Notes: generated by a model not told the origin, from the sequence alone. A stretch of DNA of 64,000 bases from Pectinophora gossypiella (GCF_024362695.1 NC_065404.1:11014604-11078603); one strand, 5' to 3'; numbered from the stretch's first letter, positions 10,301 through 20,280 are shown. Translations and numbers: made by a program.

Positions 10301-11765
10301 ACATTTTTTGCAAAACAAAACTGTTTGCAAAATATACTAGCTACTTACAACAGACATGGTTTTTGCGTGTGTATCACAGCCTTAAGGAAATGATTCACCT
10401 ACTATGGCGCCGTGAGTAATGGTCGCCGAATGAAAATGTAATTTAGCATTTATTTTTAATGAATAACATCGAGCCGAATGGTAGGGAGGGATAGATAAAT
10501 TGATTTCTTTATTACGGCGTTTCCTTGTATGGCAATTTAACGGTTTATGCACAAAAATGCGGGATGCTTTTGTGTGCCATTCACTAATAATAGCTTACCG
10601 CTAAGGGCTGCAAGATCAAATGATTTCCATTCTTATTAAGTACTTGAAACCAAACATTAGTCATCAAACCTGCGCTTTTTAAATGCAGAGCTTCGCGTGC
10701 TACCGCTCAACCATCACAGCTCTCGGTCTCAATTTCATTAGAAGCGAAATAGTTGTTTCTACTTATTAATGTAGCAAAGGAAAGATTTAACTCAGAATCA
10801 AGTGTTAAATTAAATTAACACGTTCCCCAAGAGATGCTTGAAGCGCCCGCGCCGGCGGAAGTTACAGCTTTACTTACAAAAATAAACTAACTCACAACGT
10901 TCTTTGACTACATGAAGAAAATTCTCGTTAAAGAAATCTTAAATAGCAGTGCTCTTACAAAAGCGTTTAATTAGGTTCGCATACTTATTCAAAAAGCACA
11001 TTCAACAAGTAGCCCTGTTTCAAAATCCTCAATACGGGGGCTTCAAAGTAATGAAGTAGGATTTCCGTGGGAAAGAGATTACTTTTTTGCATCGGCGTCA
11101 AAGAGTGGCGATCCGATGGAGATTTTCTTTCCGATGGTCTCTGCACCACAATGCGCGGTTCAAAAGAGCTTGATGAATTCCCAACTCTTTGTTTCCGCCC
11201 GCTCTGCCGAGACAAGGCATTGCTTTTTAATTTCGACCATTGCGCCTCCTTTTATTTTATTCCAGTAATAGATCTGGGAATCCAGTAGCTTTTACGTCGA
11301 TTCGTTTTTGTTCTCGCTTAATCTTTGCCGTTATTTTTGTATTTAAGTCTGTGTATTTACTGTACGCTATAAGTAGATTTATCTACACTTACTTGTAACT
11401 AACAGTACGTTAGTAGGTATTAAAGGGATTACTTATAAACAAAGTGATGGAAATACCTAGTTATTACTGGGTCAATAAGCGTAGCATAAACTGTAGCATA
11501 TACGACGTAGCAAAGTCGTAGAACTTCGTAGCTATTGGTACTTTTAACTAAGTCTACATAGGCTACGTACTTCAATGCAATTTTAAATGTGCAAACATTT
11601 AGACTAGTTTGGATTCATACTTGCTTAGTAATGCAATGTACAGTCATTTCCAGTGGTAAATCTACGATATATCAGGGAAAAAAGTGCAGTTTTCACTAAC
11701 ACAGTAGCTCGATCATTAAAGACGGCGATAGGGCACCTATCACGTTGGTCTAACAAAAAGCTGGA
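10301..11765. other. Unique sequence, no gene recognised
   Basis: A less AT-rich segment around 11040-11250 has overlapping open frames on both strands (76 and 73 codons) without known motifs; it may be conserved non-coding sequence. Nothing further supported. Confidence 0.4.
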
Positions 11766-11767
11766 TA

Positions 11768-11840
11768 AGGTGTGAGTGGGTACTTAGTTCATCTCGCTGA
11801 ATACCCAGATTGGTATATAGTGAGCTTATGTTATGTCATG
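11768..11840 (+). repeat. R3 dispersed repeat fragment
   Basis: 'GGGTACTTAGTTCATCTCGC' and 'TACCCAGATTGGTATATAGT' match the R3 copy at 6085. Confidence 0.4.
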
Positions 11841-11957
11841 GAAAAAAAAACAGTGCGGGCACTGTTAGGACCTGTGGAGCCTAAAGGACAATCACAGGTC
11901 ACTACTCCAGTAGTAAACCGATAAATCGAATTTGTTGATTGAATTATGTTGATTTCT

Positions 11958-12096
11958 CAGGTTGATTTAGTTTGTTATATGCATGACAATTTTAAATTCG
12001 TATGCCAATTCTTGGCTGAATGTGCTGAGACCGATGACAACACTGTAATATCTTGTAACACGCATCATTCACGAATAAATATTTTTGTATTTGTAT
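11958..12096 (+). repeat. R5 repeat, copy 2
   Basis: Second copy of the 9988-10126 segment, same orientation, 1.97 kb downstream, with only a few differences (for example CAACATT versus CATCATT). The flanks also match briefly ('TTGATTT'). It may be a local duplication or two insertions of one LINE family. Confidence 0.65.
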
Positions 12097-12282
12097 TCGA
12101 AATTAATGAATCCATGTCATTTTTGGAGTCATCTCATTGAATTGAGAATTGAATCAAGAATTGGCTACTTGAAAGTTGTAAAAATAAAATTTGAAATATG
12201 TCAGATATGGTAGTTTATCATTTAACGATAATTATCCAATATTAGATTTTCTTATACTTTTCGTGTGTAAGATAAACATACT

Positions 12283-12319
12283 GGCGGCGTAGGGGTGGCC
12301 CAAGGGCCACCCCCGCCGC
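12283..12319. repeat. GC-rich hairpin
   Basis: GGGGTGGCCC and GGGCCACCCC arms extended by GCGGCG and CGCCGC make a strong stem with a three-base loop and a two-base bulge, in AT-rich DNA. There is no T-run or gene end beside it, so a terminator role is not supported. Confidence 0.6.
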
Positions 12320-12411
12320 ACCCTAACCTACTGTTATGCCTTGTAAAAATTATAAAAAAAAGGATTATGATAATTTAAATTATGACAAAAACATTTATGC
12401 GTTTTAATAGA

Positions 12412-12475
12412 ATCCTGTTTCAAGTAGTTAATGCCATCTGCGGCATATCTACGATAAGTCACGTCAAAAAAAGAA
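12412..12475 (+). mobile_element. SINE-E 3' fragment
   Basis: 'AGTAGTTAATGCCATCTGCG' followed by 'AAGTCACGTCAAAAAAAG': the last 60 bases of SINE-E with its A-rich tail. Confidence 0.75.
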
Positions 12476-12845
12476 ACTTTATGGACAGTAGGATCGTCTA
12501 TATTTTTCTTTTTTAAATTAATATCTCTTCATTCGCAGTTTTAATTATATCATATTTTGAAATCCAATAATAGTCCATTGATTTACGTAGCGTGGTCACT
12601 CGACCTTCATTATTTGCCATATAACCTAAAAATAAAAATAAAGTTGCTGTCTACTGTTAATACGAGTTTTTCTTTTCACCTTAGTGTCAAAACATTGCTT
12701 CAATGCACTTTTATCTTGTATTTGCTCATTATTATTCGTATTATTCGCGTTCACACAAGAATAATTATTGTCCGCCGCCATTATGCAAAACATAAACAAA
12801 GCGACACCAGCGCCACTACCGGTGGATAATGTTACTATTTTACGA
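12476..12845. other. Unique sequence
   Basis: A 90-codon open frame at 12557-12829 has no recognisable domain. No repeat seen. Confidence 0.4.
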
Positions 12846-13045
12846 TATGATCGCTAACGTTTGGCCATATCATGAAGTAATCATGCATTTAGTTGGTCAT
12901 ATCGTTAAACGTTTTGTGTTCATTGATCTGGCCAAACCACATCATGATGTGGCCAACGAATGTTGTTCTATTTCATGAAATACGACCATTTCATGAAATG
13001 GTCGATCATTTCATGAAATGATCAATTCTATGATATGGCCACGAT
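12846..13045. repeat. Cluster of short perfect palindromes with ATCATGAT / TTCATGAA cores
   Basis: Perfect palindromes CCACATCATGATGTGG (12937-12952), TTTCATGAAA (12971-12980), GACCATTTCATGAAATGGTC (12984-13003, extending one base each side) and GATCATTTCATGAAATGATC (13004-13023) follow each other, with related imperfect units 'TGGCCATATCATGA' and 'TTGGTCATATCG' upstream and 'CTATGATATGGCCA' downstream. Family and function unknown. Confidence 0.7.
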
Positions 13046-13868
13046 ATTTATACAAGACCCGAAACACGGGCGGCAATGATTAAGCTTCGTATGACGTCAC
13101 ATATCGCAAGATAAACAAAAACTATTATGTCAGGTTTCGTGTCACTAAAAGTGACGCGTAGTTTGACAGTTTTTGTTGATTGAAATGTGACGTCACTGGG
13201 CAAAAACTCACGTCACCAACCGTTTTCGCGCGAAATTTCAAATTAATGAAGAAAATATGCTTTTTTGATATTATATGAAAGCTTGCTTGAGAGAAAAAAT
13301 ATTTTAAGAGGTATAACGTAAGCGTTTGTATTTTTTAAAATACTTATCCGAAAAGTGACAAGTAACCAATTTAATTAACTCGTTGAACTAATCCGGTTCC
13401 TCTGGTTTGATGGTCGTTATTTTTTTTCTTTGCGGAACCTTTGCAATATTTCATACTAACTTAATGTCTAAAAGCTATTAACAAGCTTCTACAGATTGTA
13501 AGCAAATACAAAATCTACATTTTTATAATATGGTTCATAGAATAAAAATAGCACGTACAGGACTAGACCATACATATTAACAAACTCATCCTCTTAGTAC
13601 AAGTTACCAGTGATACGAAGTTAGTGCATATCAGTCAGTGAGTTAGAGGTTTGAGGATGTCATACTCGACATGAGTTGTCAATCGGAGACAGACTTGTAA
13701 ATGGTCCCTTGTGACAGCTGTTTGAAACTGATGGAGTTACTATGACGTATGTTTTACTTTTCCCACCTTTCTTAGGGATTTTGTCAGTACTGACTGAATA
13801 ATACGGTTTTAGGGTTCGGAAACTAGACTATTGCAAAAGTAAAAGAAATCTATGAAATGTTTTCGAAA
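13046..13868. other. Unique sequence with TGACGTCA-type motifs
   Basis: TGACGTCA occurs at about 13093-13100 and 13191-13198, and 'GTGTCACTAAAAGTGAC' forms a small inverted repeat near 13140-13156. No gene recognised. Confidence 0.4.
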
Positions 13869-13871
13869 AAT

Positions 13872-13901
13872 CCATACCGTATATTATTATATACGGTATG
13901 G
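13872..13901. repeat. Hairpin CCATACCGTATA / TATACGGTATGG
   Basis: Arms of 12 bases around a six-base centre form a nearly perfect palindrome. A partial second copy (TATATACGGTATGG) lies at 14551-14565. Possibly the edge of an unclassified element. Confidence 0.55.
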
Positions 13902-13916
13902 CCCCGCTGACCATAC

Positions 13917-13968
13917 TATGATAATCGTGAATTTGCCTACCTAGGTATATTTAGTTAGCGTACCTATA
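13917..13968 (+). repeat. Duplicated segment, left part of first copy
   Basis: 'TATGATAATCGTGAATTTG' and 'TTAGCGTACCTATA' match 15869-15936. The match stops exactly at the MITE-1 insertion and resumes after it at 14461. Confidence 0.75.
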
Positions 13969-14460
13969 CAGGGTGTTAGTGACGTCGTAACGAAAACTTT
14001 GATGGATGATTGAGACCATGATTCTGAGATGATATGAAGTGGAATTTTCCGTCGCAAAAGTATGGAACAGAAAATAATAAAAAGAAAAACAAAAATTTTC
14101 ATAAATTTTCCGACTGAAAATTCCACTTGATATCAGCTCAGAATCATGGTCTGAATCATCACCCTCAGTATTCGTTACGGTGTCACTAACACCCATACCT
14201 ACTTGTATGGGTACAGTATGTACTTGTGCGGGGTGTAAGTGACATCGTAACGAATACTGAGGGGGATGAAACAGCTGATTATTCTGAGTTAATATCAAGT
14301 GGAATTTTTCATCGCAAAAGTAAGTATAGAATTGAAAATAATTTTAAAAATGTAAAAAAAAATCATGAATTTTGCGACGGAAAATTCCACTTGATATCAA
14401 CTCAGAATCATGGTCTGAATCATCCCCCTCAGTATTCGTTACGATGTCACTAACACCCTG
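13969..14460. mobile_element. MITE-1 composite, complete, TATA-flanked
   Basis: 492 bp. The left end is CAGGGTGTTAGTGACGTCGT, the right end ACGATGTCACTAACACCCTG. TATA flanks both sides (13965-13968, 14461-14464). Internally there are two palindromes with a centre spacer 'CCATACCTACTTGTATGGGT'. Comparison with the unoccupied paralogous site at 15869-16025 supports insertion at TATA with that tetranucleotide duplicated. Confidence 0.9.
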
Positions 14461-14525
14461 TATACTATCTGTTTTCTTTTTAAGTCTAGTGCGGCAAATA
14501 TATTTTAGCTTCTTTGACAGGTTTT
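14461..14525 (+). repeat. Duplicated segment, right part of first copy
   Basis: 'CTATCTGTTTTCTTTTTAAG' and 'GCGGCAAATATATTTTAGCT' match 15937-16025, completing the duplicate split by MITE-1. Confidence 0.75.
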
Positions 14526-14544
14526 ACCTAGAATGTCTTTTGTT

Positions 14545-14992
14545 ATATTATTATATACGGTATGGATTTCCCATTTATTAATGGGAAAATGTATGTGCGC
14601 TTGTCCGTTTGTCGACCTTTCCTGGTACAAAGGAGCGACAAATGGATTTGTTTTTAAGTGGAGATATTTGGAGGGATGGAGAAGTGACATAGGCTACTTT
14701 TTGTCTCTTTCTAACCTCCACTTCCCTAAAATGGGGGTGGAAATTTGTATGGAGCATTCTGCAATTTTCAAGGTAATAACTAATAAAAATAGGTATGCGG
14801 ACTATTTGTGAATAACAAAAAATTGAGCATCTTTTTTAAATCTGCCCCCAACCCTTAAATGAGTGGTTGGGGCAGTTATACGGGAATTTTCGCAGTTTTC
14901 AAGGTAGGAAGCAAAAACTTGGTATATTAGGAAAGGTGAACCGTGTTACCGCGAATTTAACGCGAGCGAAGCCGCGGGCAATAGCTATTAAT
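14545..14992 (-). mobile_element. R1 dispersed repeat
   Basis: Reversed relative to the copy at 50190-50957. It shares 'AACGCGAGCGAAGCCGCGGG' (GC-rich terminal block), 'CACTTCCCTAAAATGGGGGT', 'CTCCATACAAATTTCC'-type motifs and 'TGTCCGTTTGTCG'. No coding capacity seen. Class uncertain: the GC-rich block is typical of a widespread insect repeat, but I cannot place it as Helitron or RTE from sequence alone. Confidence 0.6.
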
Positions 14993-15150
14993 TGATAAAT
15001 GTAAAATATTCTTTTAATTTTAAGTACCGACTAAATAAATCGGTTTTAGGATTCGAATTGCAACAAGAAATGTGTGTAAAATGTAGTATGGGAAAAATCA
15101 TGTGCCAAATCGGAGTGATTTTAGCCTCTTGCATGACGATAGTTTCAACA

Positions 15151-15437
15151 TCATCAACAGCCCATTAACGTCCCCACTGCTGGGGCACGGGCCTTCCCTA
15201 TGGATGGATAGGGAGATCGGGCCTTAAACCATCACGCGGGCCCAGTGCGGATTGATGGTTATTAACGACTGCTAATGCAGCCGGGACTAACGGCTTAACG
15301 TGCCTTTCGAAGCACGGAGGAGCTCGAGATGAAACCTTTTTTTGTGGTCACCCATCCTATGACCGGCCTTTGCGAAAGTTGCTTAACTTCAACAATCGCA
15401 GACCGAGCGCGTTTACCGCTGCGCCACCCAGCTCCTC
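15151..15437 (-). mobile_element. SINE-C, near full length with TSD
   Basis: Minus-strand copy, tail at left, head at right. Flanking AGTTTCAACA (15141-15150) and AGTTTCATCA (15438-15447) are a 10-bp TSD with one difference. The open frame at 15329-15550 derives from this SINE. Confidence 0.85.
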
Positions 15438-15447
15438 AGTTTCATCA

Positions 15448-15866
15448 TAATGGATGGAAATTCTTTCATTCGAAAATCACTACGATATATCCACAAATTA
15501 TCCTCGAGCTTCGCAAGCTACATGCACTAAAATTGTTAGTACCTATTTGACCTTTCCACAAGTTTTACCACATTAAATTGAGTATTCATGCAGACAGTCT
15601 AACATAATACAATAATGCACGGAAATGTAAAATCGACTTTATTGCGTTCCGTCATGCCCTAGTTCTATAAAAGCTGAACCATTGAGACAGTCCTCCTGTC
15701 AATAGCTAGAGTGGGATCAGAAAAGACAGCAATAAGTACTTAATTGCTATATTTGTAGAGAGACTTCTAAGAGTGTTTCACTCTTAGAGAATTCTGTAAG
15801 ATTCTAAATTCTAGATTTTATAACACATTCCCCAAGTATGTGGGCTTCCACACAATGTGTTTTTGC
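15448..15866. other. Unique sequence
   Basis: No gene or repeat recognised. Confidence 0.4.
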
Positions 15867-15868
15867 AC

Positions 15869-16025
15869 CGGTGACCATATTATTATGATAATCGTGAATT
15901 TGACTACTTAGATATATTTAATTAGCGTACCTATACTGTCTGTTTTCTTTGTAAGTCTAGTGTGGCTACTATCTGTTTTCTATGTAACTCTAGAGCGGCA
16001 AATATATTTTAGCTTCTTTGTAAGT
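15869..16025 (+). repeat. Duplicated segment, second copy (empty MITE-1 site)
   Basis: Reads straight through 'GCGTACCTATACTGTCTG' where the first copy carries 492 bp of MITE-1. It also contains an extra internal tandem of about 31 bp ('CTGTCTGTTTTCTTTGTAAG' then 'CTATCTGTTTTCTATGTAAC'). Confidence 0.75.
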
Positions 16026-16820
16026 GTGATTAAAATAAATAATATTTTCTCACGGACTAAGAACGTGTTAATAAAATACTCTCTGTATATTTCCTTCCGT
16101 ATTTTGTGTGTATCATCCAGTGTCACATTTATTTCCGCGGTCTCAAAGAGTACAATAATAATATTTCAAAAGCTCCAGAGTGTATTTTTAGTAAAAAACG
16201 CTTTGGGTCCACATCCAAGAATTTCACTATCAAAAGAACTTATTACTATGAGATCTATAGGAGATACCAATAAATGGTTTCTGTAAATAGAAGTGCAAGG
16301 AAATAATGTAATTCGCTGCGCCAGAGCACCGGAATAATAAGTTTTTTCGAATAAGAGAACAAATAAAAGCGTTAATGCGGCTGCATCGAGATTCTCCGTC
16401 GGAAAAATTGCTCTTTTATGTAAGGGCGCTGTAAAGAAGGCTTTAATGAAAATTCTACGGTGTACGGATGGACAAAAGTTACGTTAAAGCAAAGTAAATG
16501 GTTTTGCCCCGCAATTTGTACAACACGTTAATCTTTCACGTTGTTTCTTACAAGTATCCTTTGTCGTAACAAGACGGGAGGAATTACATTTAAATGTCAT
16601 ATTTAATTTTAATTTTATTTCGAGGTTTCCTTCTGAGATAGACAGAGAGCTGGACACACCATACTTAATACAGTATAAGTTTGTACATAGCCTATTATGC
16701 AGGTAATTGCTATTTTATTAGGAGCACAGCCACATACAATACACAATTGCAGTGAAATTCAAAACTTGATTGCGTTATGCATATGCTAATTGAATCACAG
16801 AGAGTGAAGATCAGGGGGTT
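16026..16820. other. Unique sequence
   Basis: A 108-codon open frame at 15960-16286 overlaps the duplicated repeat and has no recognisable domain. No gene called. Confidence 0.45.
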
Positions 16821-16958
16821 AAAAAGGCCAGATCAAAGCAATTCATCTAAAAAAGCAATATTGCAATTTGACATTTTCGCATATAAAAGAGCGCAAGGCA
16901 AACTCATATCAAATAGCAATATTGTTTTCTAGATAAATTGCTTTGATGTGGCCTTAGT
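16821..16958. mobile_element. MITE-2, complete palindrome
   Basis: Inverted arms GGCCAGATCAAAGCAATTCA (16826-) and the complement ending TTGATGTGGCC (16953), with inner 'AAGCAATATTGCAATTTGAC' mirrored by 'TCAAATAGCAATATTG'. About 130 bp, no coding capacity. Related copies at 6958 and 40770. TSD not clear. Confidence 0.75.
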
Positions 16959-17377
16959 TCATTGCGTGTGAATATGACAATAGTGTCTCCTAAATTATGT
17001 AGTTGGATAAAATCTTAAAATTTTGTACATCTGTTTGACGATATTTTAGTTATATGTGTGTTATATTTACAATATTATTTCAAAAATTCAAAAAATTCAA
17101 AAATTATTTATTTACCAAAAATCAATACAATACTCGTGTTTGGGACAACTTTTAAGCAAATATTTACTTGTGTTAGTAGCCCCGCTCTTCTATGTGATAC
17201 ATTGGTATTGGTAATGAAGTAAACATAAAGAAGTACAAAATAAATGAACAATAAAGAAAAATAAGAAAATAATAAAAATAAAAACAATAATAAAAAAAAA
17301 AAAAAAAGAGGAACAATAAAAACAAGTGGGTATGTGTGTAAACTTATAAGATCTATATTAGTGGTGTTGTGGTGTTA

Positions 17378-17381
17378 GTGT

Positions 17382-17426
<45 letters not shown>

Positions 17427-17428
17427 TA
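17378..17428. repeat. TG/GA microsatellite in LINE 3' UTR
   Basis: Runs of TG repeat followed by GA repeat (GTGTGTGTGAGAGAGAGAGA), inside the untranslated 3' region of the retrotransposon. Confidence 0.8.
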
Positions 17429-17574
17429 TTAGTGTGTTGAGAGTGTAAGTGTAAATGTTAATTTACATTATTCCAGTAAGGTAACAACTGTTTGAGTGTG
17501 ACCATGCTTAATATTTTATGCAATTTATAGTAAACAACTACCTTCCTACCTAATAAAATAAAACAAACATGAGC

Positions 17575-20280
17575 TTACTCGCCTATCTTTAGCATTGCCT
17601 CAATCTCGTCGTAGGTTTTACTCTTGATCCAGCCGTATAGGGTAGTTTTGCAGTCACGTGTCGTTTTAGGATATATGTTTGTTTCCTTGTTTATATAGTT
17701 GTAAAGATGAGTGGACAACTTAGCAAATTGTTTTTGAGCATAAACAGTTTTAACTTCAGGCTCGAGGGCTACCTGGTAATGTCTTCGTCTCTGCAGTAAA
17801 TTTGAATCAAACTGAAGAGTTTTATGCACTCTGAGAATGGAACACATAATAAACAACTTCCTAACTGTGAGGACATCTGATTGTAGGTAAAGAGATGCTG
17901 TAGGATACCTAAATGGTTTAAAATGAATTACCTTCAAAAGACATCTCTGGGCCCTTTCTAGGTCTAAGAAGTTGGTTCTATTCGCACCACCCCAAACTGG
18001 AATGCAGTAGCTCATGACTGATTGTGCCAAAGACTTATATATTTGCGTTATAATAGTTGTGTCCAGTACGTGCCTAAGTTTTTTAAATATCCAAATAAGA
18101 TTTCGAACTCTGACTATAACCAGTTCTATATGCGGTTGCCATGATAAGCGTTGATCTACCATCACTCCTAAATATTTCGTAGACGAAACTTTTACAATAG
18201 GTTCGCAGGCGCAGTTATTTAAATCATTGCAAGTATGAATTTTAAGAGTGTGAATATTATTGGGCTGAGTTCTGTTATACTTTGAGAAACAAATGTAATT
18301 ACATTTTGACGTGTTCAGGGTCAGCAAATTCTGTTTAAACCAATTCGCAACTTTAGCAAGTCCCAGCTCAGCACAATTAAACACCGATTCCCATGATTGT
18401 CCAGTAAACAAGATCGCTGTGTCGTCAGCGTAGCAGAAGACGTGTCCGTTATCTATCTTCATTTTACATAAATTATTAATATATATTAAAAAGAGGGTTG
18501 GTCCGAGAACCGATCCCTGTGGGACTCCGAAAGTTACTTCCTCTTCGTCGCTTACGAGACCGCCAATCTTTACTCGCTGCTTCCGACAATGAAGATAGTC
18601 CCTAAAGAGTTGTAGTTGAGTCCCTCTTACGCCAATTTCGTCAAGTCTGTGCACAAGAATAGGAATAGATACAGTGTCAAATGCCTTCTTTAAATCTAAG
18701 AAAACTGTAATACATTTTTTCCCAGAGTCTACCTCAGTAACAATTCGAGAAATCAGGCTTAACACTGCATCTTCTGTCGACTTTCCATGACGAAAACCAT
18801 ATTGCGTTTCTGATAAGATGTTGTTTTTATTCAAGTAGTTAACCAGACGGGAGTTTAACAATTTTTCTAATATTTTGGAAATTACTGTAAGGACAGATAT
18901 AGGTCTATAGTTACAAGGAATATCTTTGTTCCCACTCTTGTGCACAGGTGTGATAATAGCTATCTTAAGTATTGATGGGAAAATGCCTTGCTCGAAGCAA
19001 AGGTTAACCAAGTGCGTGATTAATGGTACAACCAGATCTGATGCAATCTTTAGGAATCTTGTAGGAATGTTATCCCATCCTTGCGCACTATCCGATTTGA
19101 GATTCATCAGTGTGGTATAAACCTCCTGACAGTCAGCCCTCAAAAGACCAAATGATGTACATGGCACATCTGTGCTTGATAGCAAATTGGGAAGTCCAGG
19201 GTCAATATTCTCGGCTAATTTTCTACCTACATTAGCAAAATAATTGTTCACGAAATTGACTGACTCTTCAGGTGAAGGTTTAGCTCTCAATAGGTTCGTA
19301 TTTTGGCTTTTATTGCTTTTACGCAGGGTGTAATTATCTATAGTAAGCCATAATTTTTTTGGATTCCCCTTCGCTTTATTAAATATTTCTCCATCGTAGA
19401 TTCTTTTAACTTGTTTAATAGCATTTGTCACATAATTTCGGTATCTTCTGTACGTAATTTTTAGTATAATATTGTTAGGATCTGACCTCAATTTTCTCTG
19501 CATATTATTTCTGTTTCTGATACATCTTAACAGACCGAGGGTCATCCATGGTTTAATAAGGCGTACATTACATGGAATGGATTTTACAACTGTGCTTTCC
19601 ATCAAACATTTTTGAAGACTAGTTATTAGAATTTCAGATAACACGCTAGGGTTGTTTTGTGAAAGTAGTTCCAATAAATTATATCCAGAAAGTACGGTTA
19701 CAGCTTTTTCGTAGTCAATAGACGTCTTTGTTTCACAGCACACGTTATTTTTGTTTATTACGTCAGATAGTTTTAGAAAAATCATAAAATGGTCGGTCAC
19801 TGTTGTATCGAAAACTGCAACAGTGGCTGATCTAGATGACGCGTCCAATTTTAACATAAAATGATCCAAACAACTATTCTGCCTGGTAGGCAATTTGTGA
19901 CCAGCGAGGATGCCATGCATTGCTAATATGTCCATATAATAAGACCTATTTTTACTTACATTTGGATCCTCTTCTGTTTTAGGTATGAGATTTATGTTAA
20001 TATCGCCTGTGATAACTATATTTTTACTACCGCTAATTTTGACAAGTTGTTCGTCAAGTGATTCTATAAATCCAGTAGCATTGGCGTTTGAAGGGGAGCG
20101 GTAAATTGCGAGAATCATGATGTTATTTACTGTTATTTGTAGACATGACGCGTGATTTAATTCCACTTCTTCGACACTGTGCAAAAGACAATTTTTAACA
20201 TAAGTAACTACTCCGTCGCTTTTATTAATATGATTAGTAGTAAAGTACCCTGTGTAGTTTTGTATTTGAGGATTGAGGAA
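17575..20280 (-). CDS. Retrotransposon ORF2: partial APE endonuclease plus reverse transcriptase
   Basis: It encodes the polyprotein that nicks target DNA and reverse-transcribes LINE RNA in place. The frame is open from 20280 to 17575 (901 codons). A TTG at 20184 is the first near-cognate start, but homologous-looking endonuclease sequence ('GYFTTNHINKSDGVVTYVKN') continues upstream to an in-frame TAA at 20281-20283, so the true start is missing. Numbering from 20184: endonuclease motifs 'ITGDININL' near residue 58, 'SCLDHFML' near 104 and 'TDHFMIFL' near 130; RT begins near 370 ('GWDNIPTRFLK'), with 'GFRHGKSTEDAV' near 463, motif A 'FLDLKKAFDTV' near 495 (catalytic Asp), motif B 'GVPQGSVLGP' at 553 and motif C 'YADD' at 585-588. 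No stop or frameshift inside. Family CR1 or a close Jockey-group clade; a tree would be needed to decide. Confidence 0.9.
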   Translation of the reverse strand, partial: FLNPQIQNYTGYFTTNHINKSDGVVTYVKNCLLHSVEEVELNHASCLQITVNNIMILAIYRSPSNANATGFIESLDEQLVKISGSKNIVITGDININLIPKTEEDPNVSKNRSYYMDILAMHGILAGHKLPTRQNSCLDHFMLKLDASSRSATVAVFDTTVTDHFMIFLKLSDVINKNNVCCETKTSIDYEKAVTVLSGYNLLELLSQNNPSVLSEILITSLQKCLMESTVVKSIPCNVRLIKPWMTLGLLRCIRNRNNMQRKLRSDPNNIILKITYRRYRNYVTNAIKQVKRIYDGEIFNKAKGNPKKLWLTIDNYTLRKSNKSQNTNLLRAKPSPEESVNFVNNYFANVGRKLAENIDPGLPNLLSSTDVPCTSFGLLRADCQEVYTTLMNLKSDSAQGWDNIPTRFLKIASDLVVPLITHLVNLCFEQGIFPSILKIAIITPVHKSGNKDIPCNYRPISVLTVISKILEKLLNSRLVNYLNKNNILSETQYGFRHGKSTEDAVLSLISRIVTEVDSGKKCITVFLDLKKAFDTVSIPILVHRLDEIGVRGTQLQLFRDYLHCRKQRVKIGGLVSDEEEVTFGVPQGSVLGPTLFLIYINNLCKMKIDNGHVFCYADDTAILFTGQSWESVFNCAELGLAKVANWFKQNLLTLNTSKCNYICFSKYNRTQPNNIHTLKIHTCNDLNNCACEPIVKVSSTKYLGVMVDQRLSWQPHIELVIVRVRNLIWIFKKLRHVLDTTIITQIYKSLAQSVMSYCIPVWGGANRTNFLDLERAQRCLLKVIHFKPFRYPTASLYLQSDVLTVRKLFIMCSILRVHKTLQFDSNLLQRRRHYQVALEPEVKTVYAQKQFAKLSTHLYNYINKETNIYPKTTRDCKTTLYGWIKSKTYDEIEAMLKIGE

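Noticed and set aside
9944..12140. Two similar short proteins sharing 'CYMHDNFKFVCQFLAECAET'
   Set aside because: Similarity is at DNA level across the R5 repeat, including non-coding parts; no sign of selection on the protein.
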